In this document: positions 1-5,184 of the stretch, in pieces
How positions within the stretch are numbered: position 1 is the first letter of the stretch
Layout of the letters: each line of letters opens with the position of its first letter
The notes under the pieces: generated by a model
Told to the model about the DNA's origin: nothing
The model's input: the letters and a program-made list of their open reading frames with translations, nothing else
The model's database searches: none
DNA from: Rhodospirillales bacterium
GTDB lineage: Bacteria; Pseudomonadota; Alphaproteobacteria; Rhodospirillales_A; Casp-alpha2
Direction of reading: 5' to 3'
DNA length: 5,331 nt
Assembly: GCA_016763915.1 (NCBI GenBank)
Contig: JAESSX010000230.1
Coordinates: 1 to 5,331, forward strand
Program-made: the position numbers and the translations under genes

Positions 1-43
1 CCCCGGGGGCCGGCGTCCGCTTACCTTCACAAGGAGAACGACA

Positions 44-124
44 GTGGCTTTCTACAACCTCCCCGGCCCGCCCGTCCCGGCTTTCGGCCCAGGCCCCGAG
101 AACATGGGTCTCAAGCGCTCCTGA
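44..124 (+). CDS. Small hypothetical ORF, 26 residues, doubtful
   Basis: A GTG codon follows a good Shine-Dalgarno sequence (AAGGAG at 31-36, 7-base spacer) and opens a 26-codon frame ending in TGA. The peptide is rich in Pro and Gly (begins VAFYNLPGPP, ends ENMGLKRS) and matches no family I recognise. The same frame is open leftwards to the window edge, so this could instead be the 3' end of a longer upstream gene. The ribosome binding site and following bases (AAGGAGAACGAC) closely resemble those before the capsid gene (AAGGAGAATGAC), which hints at a phage-type unit, but that is weak. The stop lies inside the promoter called at 121-149. Low certainty that it is translated. Confidence 0.25.
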   Translation: MAFYNLPGPPVPAFGPGPENMGLKRS

Positions 125-149
125 CAACAAAATTATCCCGTTTTATGAT
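121..149 (+). promoter_or_regulatory. Sigma70-like promoter for the CPBP protease gene
   Basis: CTGACA (121-126, five of six bases match TTGACA) and TATGAT (144-149, five of six match TATAAT) are separated by exactly 17 bases. Transcription would start near 155-157, giving a leader of roughly 95 bases before the TTG start at 252. No other equally good pair was found nearby. The -35 box overlaps the stop codon of the small frame at 44-124. Assignment is by pattern only. Confidence 0.5.
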
Positions 150-160
150 AATAACGGATA
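134..160. repeat. Imperfect inverted repeat around the -10 box (possible operator)
   Basis: TATCCCGTT (134-142) faces AACGGATA (153-160): eight pairs with one bulged C (137) and a 10-base centre. The -10 box (144-149) lies in the centre, the position where a dimeric repressor site would block RNA polymerase. No T-run follows, so it is not a terminator. The regulator is unknown, and no regulator gene is in the window. Confidence 0.35.
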
Positions 161-251
161 CCTTCCCGTCTACTGGCCCGGCTACCCCGAATGGAGTTCG
201 TCTGCGTTTGCATACCGGGCAAAGTTTACCGTCACCCCTTGGGAGATTTTT

Positions 252-902
252 TTGGAACAACCCCGGGTTTCAACAAAACGGTCCGTTTGGCCAGCCATCG
301 GGTTGCTGGCGCTGGTGACTGCGGCCTTTTTCCTGAATGATTTCGGTTTCCTAATGATCGAAACGGCGCCCCAATGGCTGGCCGTTGATTACACATCGAA
401 GCTGCTGGCGCTCGGGCTTCTTTTCTTTGTTGCCCCGCTTCGCCTGGCCGCTACGGGATCCTTAAAATTACGCATTCCGGTCAGGGACACCGTTTCGCCC
501 GTCGTGCTGTGCACCATAGCGATTATTGTCATTGATCATTTTTTTCGAGTCGTTTACCCGATCGAGATCGACAGCCTCGTGCTGTTCCGCTATCCGGGGC
601 TGGACCCGGGGCTGCTCTATTGGACCGATGTTACCTTTGGTCTGGCGTTGACGGCGGTGAGCGAGGAATTCGTTTTCCGGGGCGTATTCGCCCAACTTAT
701 GACGCCTTATATCAAGAACACGGCCTTAATGGTCGGGCTTTCCGCCGTGGTGTTCGCGCTGATCCATTGGTCCCACGGGGTTACGTCCATGGTTGTCGCC
801 GCCTTCGCCGGCGTCGCCCTGATGATGCTTTACCTGCGCACCGGGTCCGTTCTCCCCGGTATGGTCGCGCACTACGCCGTCAACTTTTGGGATTTCGTCT
901 GA
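252..902 (+). CDS. CPBP family intramembrane glutamic endopeptidase (Abi/Rce1-like)
   Basis: 216-residue multi-pass inner-membrane protein. Hydrophobic segments lie around residues 13-35, 48-66, 81-97, 123-137, 157-173 and 178-196. The three CPBP motifs are present in order: EEFVFRG (138-144, catalytic-type Glu pair with Arg143), FALIHW (168-173, His172) and HYAVNF (207-212, His207 and Asn211). In this family these residues form the active site inside the membrane; known members include CAAX-type prenyl-protein proteases and bacteriocin-immunity proteins, but the substrate here cannot be told. The start is TTG at 252, preceded by GGGAG (241-245); no ATG, GTG or TTG lies upstream in frame, although the frame stays open to the window edge. 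Expression is probably from the promoter at 121-149. It converges on the DHH gene with a 21-base gap. Family assignment is firm, function is not. Confidence 0.9.
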   Translation: MEQPRVSTKRSVWPAIGLLALVTAAFFLNDFGFLMIETAPQWLAVDYTSKLLALGLLFFVAPLRLAATGSLKLRIPVRDTVSPVVLCTIAIIVIDHFFRVVYPIEIDSLVLFRYPGLDPGLLYWTDVTFGLALTAVSEEFVFRGVFAQLMTPYIKNTALMVGLSAVVFALIHWSHGVTSMVVAAFAGVALMMLYLRTGSVLPGMVAHYAVNFWDFV

Positions 903-914
903 TGATCCAAGGCC

Positions 915-934
915 CCGACGCAATCAACCGTCGG
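915..934. terminator. Weak hairpin between convergent genes
   Basis: CCGACG (915-920) and CGTCGG (929-934) form a perfect 6-bp stem with an 8-base loop in the gap between the CPBP stop and the DHH stop (924-926), so it overlaps the end of the DHH gene. It could serve both converging transcripts, but there is no good T-run on either side, so it is at best a weak or Rho-assisted terminator. Confidence 0.25.
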
Positions 935-1859
935 CGTTTATGCGCCCGATCAGGTCCAGTTGAACCGACGGCGCCTTGACGTGGTCGACCTGGCTGGTGC
1001 CCGCGGCATGGTGCCCGCCTCCGCCGTATTCCAGCATCATCCGGCCGATATCCGTTTTGGAACTGCGGTCGAAAATGGATTTGCTGACAGCGAAGACCAC
1101 GTTCTGGCCGTCGCGGCCGGTGATCACGTGCATGGAGATATTGCACTCGGGGAACAACGCGTAAATCATGAACCGGTTGCCGGAGAAAATGGTTTCTTCG
1201 TCCCGAAGATCCAGGACGACCAGATTATCGTGCACGGTGGAACACCGTTTGAGCTGATCGATGAATTTTTCCTGCTGTTCGAAATACAGGTCGACCCGCT
1301 CCTTGACGTCGATAAGCTTTAATATCTCGTCGATGGAATGCTCGTGACAGAAATCAATCAACGCCATCATCAATTCGTAATTGGGAATTCGGAATCCCCG
1401 AAAACGCCCTAACCCCGTGCGCGGGTCCATGATGAAGCTGAGCAGCGGCCATCCCGTCGGCTCCAGGACCTCTTCCTTGGAGAACTGCGCCGAATCGGCC
1501 TTGTCCACCGCCGTCATCAGGGCTTCGTCGATATTGGGGAATTTCTCCCTGCCGCCGTAATAATCGTAGACCACCCGCGCCGCCGACGGCGCGGTTGCGT
1601 CAATGATGTGATTGTCGGTTTGGTCCCCGACCCGTTCGACCTCGCTTTCGTGGTGGTCGAACGCCAGATATACGCCGGAGATATAAGGCAGGTTGGTGGT
1701 GATATCCGTATCCCGGATCGTTACCCGGCCTTGTTGCATGTCGTTGGGGTGCACGAACAGGATATCGTCGATCATATCCAGGTCTTCGAGAAGGACGGCA
1801 CAGACAAGACCGTCAAAATCGCTTCGCGTTACCAATCGGTATTTTTGCTCTTCAGACAT
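924..1859 (-). CDS. DHH/DHHA1 family phosphoesterase (exopolyphosphatase-like)
   Basis: 311 residues from ATG at 1859 (numbering from there). The N-terminal DHH domain shows RSDFDG (12-17, metal-binding Asp14 and Asp16), the signature DHH (68-70) after a hydrophobic strand (VYLAF), and VDKADSAQ (118-125) with further acidic ligands. The C-terminal DHHA1 substrate-binding domain ends in the Gly/His motif GGGGHHAAG (279-287). Known members are Mn-dependent cytosolic enzymes that hydrolyse phosphodiester or phosphoanhydride bonds: RecJ, nano-RNases and pAp phosphatases, cyclic-di-AMP phosphodiesterases, exopolyphosphatase-like proteins. The length and lack of extra domains fit the NrnA/exopolyphosphatase-like branch; the exact substrate cannot be read from sequence. 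A GTG three codons upstream (1868) is an alternative start; ATG is preferred because a weak GGGTG lies 6 bases before it. Likely transcribed alone from the promoter at 1934-1962. Confidence 0.88.
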   Translation of the reverse strand: MSEEQKYRLVTRSDFDGLVCAVLLEDLDMIDDILFVHPNDMQQGRVTIRDTDITTNLPYISGVYLAFDHHESEVERVGDQTDNHIIDATAPSAARVVYDYYGGREKFPNIDEALMTAVDKADSAQFSKEEVLEPTGWPLLSFIMDPRTGLGRFRGFRIPNYELMMALIDFCHEHSIDEILKLIDVKERVDLYFEQQEKFIDQLKRCSTVHDNLVVLDLRDEETIFSGNRFMIYALFPECNISMHVITGRDGQNVVFAVSKSIFDRSSKTDIGRMMLEYGGGGHHAAGTSQVDHVKAPSVQLDLIGRINADG

Positions 1860-1909
1860 TGAGTACACCCGGTTTATTAATTTCTTGCTCTGAAATTTTA
1901 CCCCTAAAA

Positions 1910-1930
1910 GACCCCCCTTGAAGGGCGGTC
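1910..1930 (-). promoter_or_regulatory. Hairpin at the 5' end of the DHH transcript
   Basis: Eight base pairs with one internal C-C mismatch and a 3-base loop: GACC pairs with GGTC outside, CCCT with AGGG inside. Read on the minus strand it is followed at once by TTTT (1909-1906), so it resembles a small intrinsic terminator placed about 50 bases before the DHH start and just after the predicted promoter. It could end an incoming minus-strand transcript, act as an attenuator, or protect the 5' end. No leader peptide or ligand-binding fold is visible. Confidence 0.35.
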
Positions 1931-1933
1931 AAG

Positions 1934-1962
1934 AGCATAATCGTTTTACCCTCTGATGGTAA
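1934..1962 (-). promoter_or_regulatory. Candidate sigma70-like promoter for the DHH gene
   Basis: On the minus strand, TTACCA (1962-1957, four of six) and TATGCT (1939-1934, four of six) are 17 bases apart. Transcription would begin near 1926-1929, at the hairpin 1910-1930. Position and spacing fit, while box quality is only moderate. Confidence 0.35.
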
Positions 1963-2236
1963 GTCCTGTTTCCATAACCTCTTTTAATTTTAAAAATCTT
2001 TCAGAACCGTGACCGAAAGCACACCGCAATCCGTCCGTCCCTTTGGTCCATTTCATTTTTTTATTTCATTCACCACCGGATAACCCTGGCCCCGCACGTT
2101 CTTCGAATGGCGCGGCCCGGGCCCGGCCGGTTCCAAAACCCGTCCGGCGGCGGTCCCGTTCCAGGGCCATAACCGCATTGACGGCGTCTTCCCAAAACCA
2201 ACGCCAACCATTTCATTTTTGAAAGGAGAATGACCG
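1963..2236. other. Gene-free leader between cellular and phage blocks
   Basis: No credible gene on either strand. The first ~110 bases are AT-rich with T-runs (such as 2055-2062). From about 2070 to 2180 the DNA turns strongly GC-rich, including the self-complementary run GGCCCGGGCC (2114-2123) and a distant inverted pair CCCTGG (2084-2089) / CCAGGG (2161-2166), so a folded leader RNA before the capsid gene is possible. No convincing plus-strand promoter was found: TTGACG at 2178-2183 has no -10 partner. Tiny frames at 1956 and 2107 lack ribosome binding sites. If the phage block is an integrated remnant, its left edge lies here. Confidence 0.5.
2048..2220 (+). repeat. 13-base direct repeat flanking the GC-rich leader
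   Basis: CCATTTCATTTTT occurs at 2048-2060 and again at 2208-2220, offset by 160 bases, with the GC-rich leader between. The second copy runs directly into the capsid ribosome binding site (AAAGGAG at 2222-2228). It could mark an insertion or duplication, or be a duplicated leader element; chance is possible because the unit is simple in sequence. Confidence 0.45.
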
Positions 2237-3055
2237 ATGTCGACAAACATCGATAAGGCGTTCATCAAGAACTTCCAGTCGGACGTTCATCTGCAATACC
2301 AGCGGATGGGCTCCAAGCTGCGCAATACGGTTCGGGTCAAGAACAACATTGTCGGCTCTTCGACGACCTTCCAGAAGGTCGGCAAGGGCACGGCCTCGAC
2401 CAAGGCGCGGCACGGCAAAGTCCCCGTGATGAACGTCGACCACACGCCGGTGGAATGCTCGCTTTCCGACTTTTACGCCGGTGACTGGGTCGACAGCCTC
2501 GATGAACTTAAGACCAACATCAACGAACGCATGGTCGTCGCCAAGGCCGGGGCTTATGCCCTCGGCCGCAAGACCGATGAGTTGATTATTGCCCAACTCG
2601 ACACCTCGACCAACTACTCGGGAGACGGCACCGACGCCTTGACCAAGACCAAGGTATTGGCGGCTTTCGAGATGCTGGGCGAAGCCGACGTTCCCGATGA
2701 CGGCGACCGTTTCGCCATCGTCGGCTGGAAACAGTGGAGCGACCTGCTGGGCATCCAGGAATTCGCCAATGCCGATTATATCGGCGATGACGATCTTCCC
2801 TGGAAAGGCACCCAGGCCAAACGGTGGCTCGGCACGTTGTGGACCCCGCACTCGGGGTTGACCAAAACCGGCACCACCCGGTTCTGTTACTGGTACCACA
2901 AGACGGCCATCGGCAACGCGGTCGGGTCCGATGTCAAGACCGACATCACCTGGCATGGCGACCGGGCGGCCAACTTCATCAACAACATGATGAGCCAGGG
3001 CTCCTGCCTGATCGATGCATCGGGCGTGGTGTCCTTGCGTTGTCTTGAAGCTTAA
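2237..3055 (+). CDS. Phage major capsid protein, T7-like / Phage_capsid_2 type
   Basis: 272 residues. The N-terminus (DKAFIKNFQSDVHLQYQRMG, 6-25) and the following stretch with TTFQKVGKG (43-51), ARHGKVPVMN (57-66) and ALGRKTDELIIAQL (108-121) match the pattern I know from major capsid proteins of short-tailed phages of this group: an N-arm that binds neighbouring subunits, then the HK97-type fold. It would form the icosahedral head shell. The C-terminus ends in a plausible strand (SGVVSLRCLEA). The start ATG has a strong ribosome binding site (AAAGGAG at 2222-2228, 8-base spacer). It is the first phage gene in the block; the portal and scaffold genes usually found just upstream are missing. 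Recognition is from memory of the family, without a search. Confidence 0.8.
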   Translation: MSTNIDKAFIKNFQSDVHLQYQRMGSKLRNTVRVKNNIVGSSTTFQKVGKGTASTKARHGKVPVMNVDHTPVECSLSDFYAGDWVDSLDELKTNINERMVVAKAGAYALGRKTDELIIAQLDTSTNYSGDGTDALTKTKVLAAFEMLGEADVPDDGDRFAIVGWKQWSDLLGIQEFANADYIGDDDLPWKGTQAKRWLGTLWTPHSGLTKTGTTRFCYWYHKTAIGNAVGSDVKTDITWHGDRAANFINNMMSQGSCLIDASGVVSLRCLEA

Positions 3056-3070
3056 AGGAGGACCCACATC

Positions 3071-3340
3071 ATGGCATTCAACGCAAAAGACCTTAGCGTG
3101 CTGGCCTATGCCAACGGCTTTACGCTCTGGCACTACACCACCACGGACCTTAGCACCGAGGTGGATACGTCAGGATACCTCAACGACGCCACCGACATCG
3201 TGCGCGTCGGCGACATGGTCCTGGCTAATACGGATACCGACGGCACGCCGGCGTCCGGCATTTTTCTAGTCAATGCAAACGCCGCAGGCGTTGTCGACCT
3301 GGCGGATATGACCGCTGTCGGCGGCAGCGACCTGGACTAA
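3071..3340 (+). CDS. Small capsid-linked protein, possible head decoration protein
   Basis: 89 residues, acidic, no membrane segment or signal peptide. It begins MAFNAKDLSVLAYANGFTLW and has a short beta-rich body with VGDMVLANTD and GIFLVNANAAGVVDLADM. Small proteins of this look are often found just after the capsid gene in T7-like prophages, which suggests a head-stabilising or decoration role; that is inference from position, not from a known fold. Its ribosome binding site AAAGGAGG (3054-3061) overlaps the capsid stop codon TAA (3053-3055), so translation is probably coupled to the capsid. A strong terminator follows 37 bases later, making capsid plus this gene a two-gene unit. Confidence 0.75.
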   Translation: MAFNAKDLSVLAYANGFTLWHYTTTDLSTEVDTSGYLNDATDIVRVGDMVLANTDTDGTPASGIFLVNANAAGVVDLADMTAVGGSDLD

Positions 3341-3376
3341 CCCTGCGAAGCCGGAGAACGGATAAAAACGTTCTTT

Positions 3377-3421
3377 CCCCGGCGCCTTTTGGAAATCCAC
3401 CCCCACGAGGCGCCGGGGTTT
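3377..3421 (+). terminator. Terminator after the capsid unit
   Basis: CCCCGGCGCC (3377-3386) and GGCGCCGGGG (3409-3418) form a perfect 10-bp, almost all-GC stem. The 22-base loop contains a small inner repeat (TGGA/TCCA). TTT follows at once (3419-3421). The T-run is short but the stem is very stable. A smaller hairpin GAACG/CGTTC (3356-3373) precedes it. It fits as the end of the capsid transcript and would separate head from tail gene expression. Confidence 0.7.
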
Positions 3422-3424
3422 CGC

Positions 3425-3594
3425 CATGGAATAGCTTTTTTTCCTTCGTTTTGTTTTAAAAAATTGAATAAAATCAATATATTATAATAATTTACCGGTT
3501 TACGGTTAATTATGAAATCGCCAATTTTTCAATTAAAATCAAAAATAAAATAATTAACTTGTTTTCGATTATCTATTCAATCTTCCCTGCCAAC
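3425..3594. other. AT-rich gene-free island
   Basis: Between the terminator and the tail gene lies a stretch without any gene. By hand count, 3431-3580 has 29 G or C in 150 bases (about 19%), against GC-rich flanks. It is full of A- and T-runs, has an exact TATAAT (3483-3488), a small inverted repeat ATTGA/TCAAT (3463-3478) and a stammered ACCGGTTTACGGT (3494-3506). It probably holds the promoter for the tail genes. It could also be a binding site for an AT-preferring nucleoid protein or foreign DNA inserted between the two phage units. Confidence 0.6.
3464..3491 (+). promoter_or_regulatory. Candidate promoter for the tail genes
   Basis: TTGAAT (3464-3469) and AATAAT (3486-3491, overlapping an exact TATAAT at 3483-3488) are spaced by 16 bases. 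A second candidate is TTTTCA (3526-3531), 17 bases, AATAAT (3549-3554). A promoter is expected here because a strong terminator lies just upstream. In DNA this AT-rich such matches also arise by chance, so the exact boxes are uncertain. Confidence 0.35.
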
Positions 3595-3613
3595 TTTTGA
3601 AAGGAGTCTTTCC

Positions 3614-4183
3614 ATGGCCCTCAGCAGCATTGCCCTGTCATCCCGGGCACTCCTGAAACTCGGCGCCGACACCATCGCCTCTTTCGATGAAGGAACCGCC
3701 GAAGCCGAAATCGCGGCAAACCTCTATCCATCGACCCGGGACGCGCTTTTGTCCGCCCATCCCTGGAGCTTCGCCACCGCCCAGACTGTCCTGCCCCGGC
3801 TGTCGGTCGAACCTGTCGCCGATTTCGCCTATGCGTTCCAGTTGCCGGCCGACTTTCTGCGCGCACTTTCCGCCGGTCCCGGCGGCCGCGCCAGGGGCCT
3901 GTCCTACCGGATCGTCGAATCCCGTCTGCATGCGGATTCCACAGATGTCGTTCTCAGCTACATCTTCCGGCCGGCCGATCCCGAATTCCCGCCTTTCTTC
4001 GACCAGGCTCTGATTACACGTCTGGCGGCCGAGTTCTGCATTCCGCTGACCGAAAGCACCAGCCGGTCCGAAAGCCTGCACAAACTGGCCGACCAGGAAT
4101 TCCGGCGCGCCAAAATGATCGACTCCCAACAAGACACCCCCGGACGGATCGAGGATTTCTCGTTAGTGGAGGTGCGAAGCTGA
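3614..4183 (+). CDS. T7 gp11-like tail tubular protein A
   Basis: 189 residues, close to the usual length of the T7 gp11 family. Recognisable features are an N-terminal helix pair (ALSSRALLKLGADTI, 7-21), SAHPWSFA (47-54), YAFQLPADFLR (73-83), a helical FDQALITRLAAEF (129-141) and a C-terminal helix with AKMIDSQQDTP (166-176). In T7 this protein forms the ring that joins the portal to the tail nozzle. The start ATG has a strong ribosome binding site (AAAGGAG at 3600-3606, 7-base spacer). The last base of its TGA stop is the first base of the next ATG (TGATG), so the two tail tube genes are translationally coupled, as expected for gp11/gp12 neighbours. The reading frame looks intact. Confidence 0.8.
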   Translation: MALSSIALSSRALLKLGADTIASFDEGTAEAEIAANLYPSTRDALLSAHPWSFATAQTVLPRLSVEPVADFAYAFQLPADFLRALSAGPGGRARGLSYRIVESRLHADSTDVVLSYIFRPADPEFPPFFDQALITRLAAEFCIPLTESTSRSESLHKLADQEFRRAKMIDSQQDTPGRIEDFSLVEVRS

Positions 4184-4848
4184 TGTCCCGTTTGACCCTT
4201 CATAAAACCAGTTTTACCGCGGGCGAAATTTCTCCCCGGCTGCTTGGGCGGGGCGACCTGACCGCCTATGAAAACGGCGCCGCAAAATTGCGCAATGTTT
4301 TCATCCACCCGACGGGCGGGGTCAGCCGACGGCCCGGCCTGCGTTTCATCGATACCGCCCGCGGCAATGGCCGCCTGGTTGCCTTCGAATTCAACACGGA
4401 ACAGGTCTATCTGCTGGTCTTCACCGACTCCTACGTCGATGTCTATCGGGACGGCATCAAGACCGCCAGTTTCGCCGTGCCTTGGACGGAATCACAAATC
4501 CGCCAGATCGCCTGGGTCCAGACCGCCGAAACGCATGGACGCCCAACTCAGGCTCCGCCGCAGACAAACACCTTATGTTCGATTGTGGCGCTGGCGCTCA
4601 AAAGATCATCAATGAAGCCAGATGGTATCAGGACGCTGGTACAACGAACTACGCAACCTATAAATGGCAGGGGTCAGACAACGGCACCTCATGGACGGAC
4701 ATCGGTGGTAATGTGGTCCTTGGTGGTGCTTCAGGCTGGACAACTCATACGACCCTTTCAGCCAACACCACACCCTACCGATATTATCGGCTGTACGGCG
4801 TGTCAGGTGCCATTGATACGACCAACTGGGGTTGTGAGATTGAGTTAA
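4183..4848 (+). CDS. T7 gp12-like tail tubular protein B, truncated: N-terminal ~115 residues then out-of-frame tail
   Basis: Residues 1-115 are clearly the start of a T7 gp12-like nozzle protein: FTAGEISPRLLGRGD (11-25), NGAAKLRNVFIHPTGGVSRR (31-50) and the strand-rich YLLVFTDSYVDVYRDG (76-91). Members of this family are normally several hundred residues long. After WVQTAE (111-116, ending near 4530) the sequence stops looking like a protein and is the wrong-frame reading of the fibre-type gene that follows, ending at a chance stop after 221 residues. The start overlaps the gp11 stop (TGATG), with GGAGG at 4168-4172. A protein may be made, but it would lack most of the nozzle and end in about 105 meaningless residues, so this is effectively a broken gene. 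A sequencing or assembly error at the join is the other explanation. Confidence 0.65.
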   Translation: MSRLTLHKTSFTAGEISPRLLGRGDLTAYENGAAKLRNVFIHPTGGVSRRPGLRFIDTARGNGRLVAFEFNTEQVYLLVFTDSYVDVYRDGIKTASFAVPWTESQIRQIAWVQTAETHGRPTQAPPQTNTLCSIVALALKRSSMKPDGIRTLVQRTTQPINGRGQTTAPHGRTSVVMWSLVVLQAGQLIRPFQPTPHPTDIIGCTACQVPLIRPTGVVRLS

Positions 4849-5180
4849 AGATTGATGATGGCGTCTACACGACCAACAACATGACCCTCATATCCAACGC
4901 CACCACGGCCCTTGCCACACCAACAGAAGCCTTCAGCGCCATCTGGCAGGAGGACGTGGACGCCGTCATCCTCAACACCGACCTCAAGGCGTATGCGTCC
5001 CGCGACGGTGGCACCACTTGGGGTTTGATTACGCTGACCGAAGAGGCGTCCCTTTCGACAGGTCGTATCCTGATCGGCACGGTCACGCTCACGTCTTCCG
5101 GCACGTCGATGAAATACAAAATCGAAACCCTCAACACCAAGGAACAAAAAATCCACGGTGTTGGTCTGCAATGGAGTTAA
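4482..5180 (+). CDS. Phage tail/fibre protein C-terminal part with discoidin-like module, 5' end lost
   Basis: True coding signal runs from about 4530 (NAWTPNSGSAADKHLMFD) to the stop at 5178-5180. The nominal TTG start at 4482 lies inside the gp12-like frame, has no ribosome binding site, and is unlikely to be real. Residues 18-125 (from 4482) look like a discoidin / F5/8 type C-like carbohydrate-binding beta-sandwich: FDCGAGAQKI, ARWYQ, KWQGSDNGTSWTDIG, YRYYRLYGVSG. Residues 126-232 form a second domain (MTLISNATTA, EEDVDA-like QEDVDAVILNTDLKAYASRDGG, SGTSMKYKIETLNTKEQKIHG, LQWS) that I associate with the C-termini of phage tail structural proteins. It would bind cell-surface sugars or form the fibre end. 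Without a start it is probably not translated, unless a -1 shift near 4530 joins it to the gp12-like part; no classical slippery heptamer is visible there. Confidence 0.65.
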   Translation: MDGITNPPDRLGPDRRNAWTPNSGSAADKHLMFDCGAGAQKIINEARWYQDAGTTNYATYKWQGSDNGTSWTDIGGNVVLGGASGWTTHTTLSANTTPYRYYRLYGVSGAIDTTNWGCEIELKIDDGVYTTNNMTLISNATTALATPTEAFSAIWQEDVDAVILNTDLKAYASRDGGTTWGLITLTEEASLSTGRILIGTVTLTSSGTSMKYKIETLNTKEQKIHGVGLQWS

Positions 5181-5184
5181 GACG

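Noticed and set aside
960..1322. Plus-strand frames opposite the DHH gene
   Set aside because: They are complementary shadows of a gene with clear DHH and DHHA1 motifs and have no ribosome binding site or family resemblance.
1956..2012. 18-codon plus-strand frame upstream of the capsid leader
   Set aside because: No ribosome binding site, and it overlaps the predicted -35 box of the minus-strand DHH promoter.
2107..2172. Tiny Gly/Pro-rich frame of 21 codons in the GC-rich leader
   Set aside because: No ribosome binding site before the ATG, and the composition simply follows the GC-rich DNA.
2213..3133. Long minus-strand frame (306 codons) opposite the capsid gene
   Set aside because: It mirrors the capsid coding region in GC-rich DNA, reads as low-complexity Gly/Val/Asp-rich sequence without a recognisable domain, and lies antisense to a well-supported gene.
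3638..4132. Minus-strand frame of 164 codons opposite gp11
   Set aside because: Antisense shadow of the gp11-like gene; composition follows that gene's codon positions.
4500..4540. Programmed -1 frameshift joining gp12-like and fibre frames
   Set aside because: No X-XXY-YYZ slippery heptamer is visible at the join, and the two halves belong to different families, so a deletion or misassembly explains it better.
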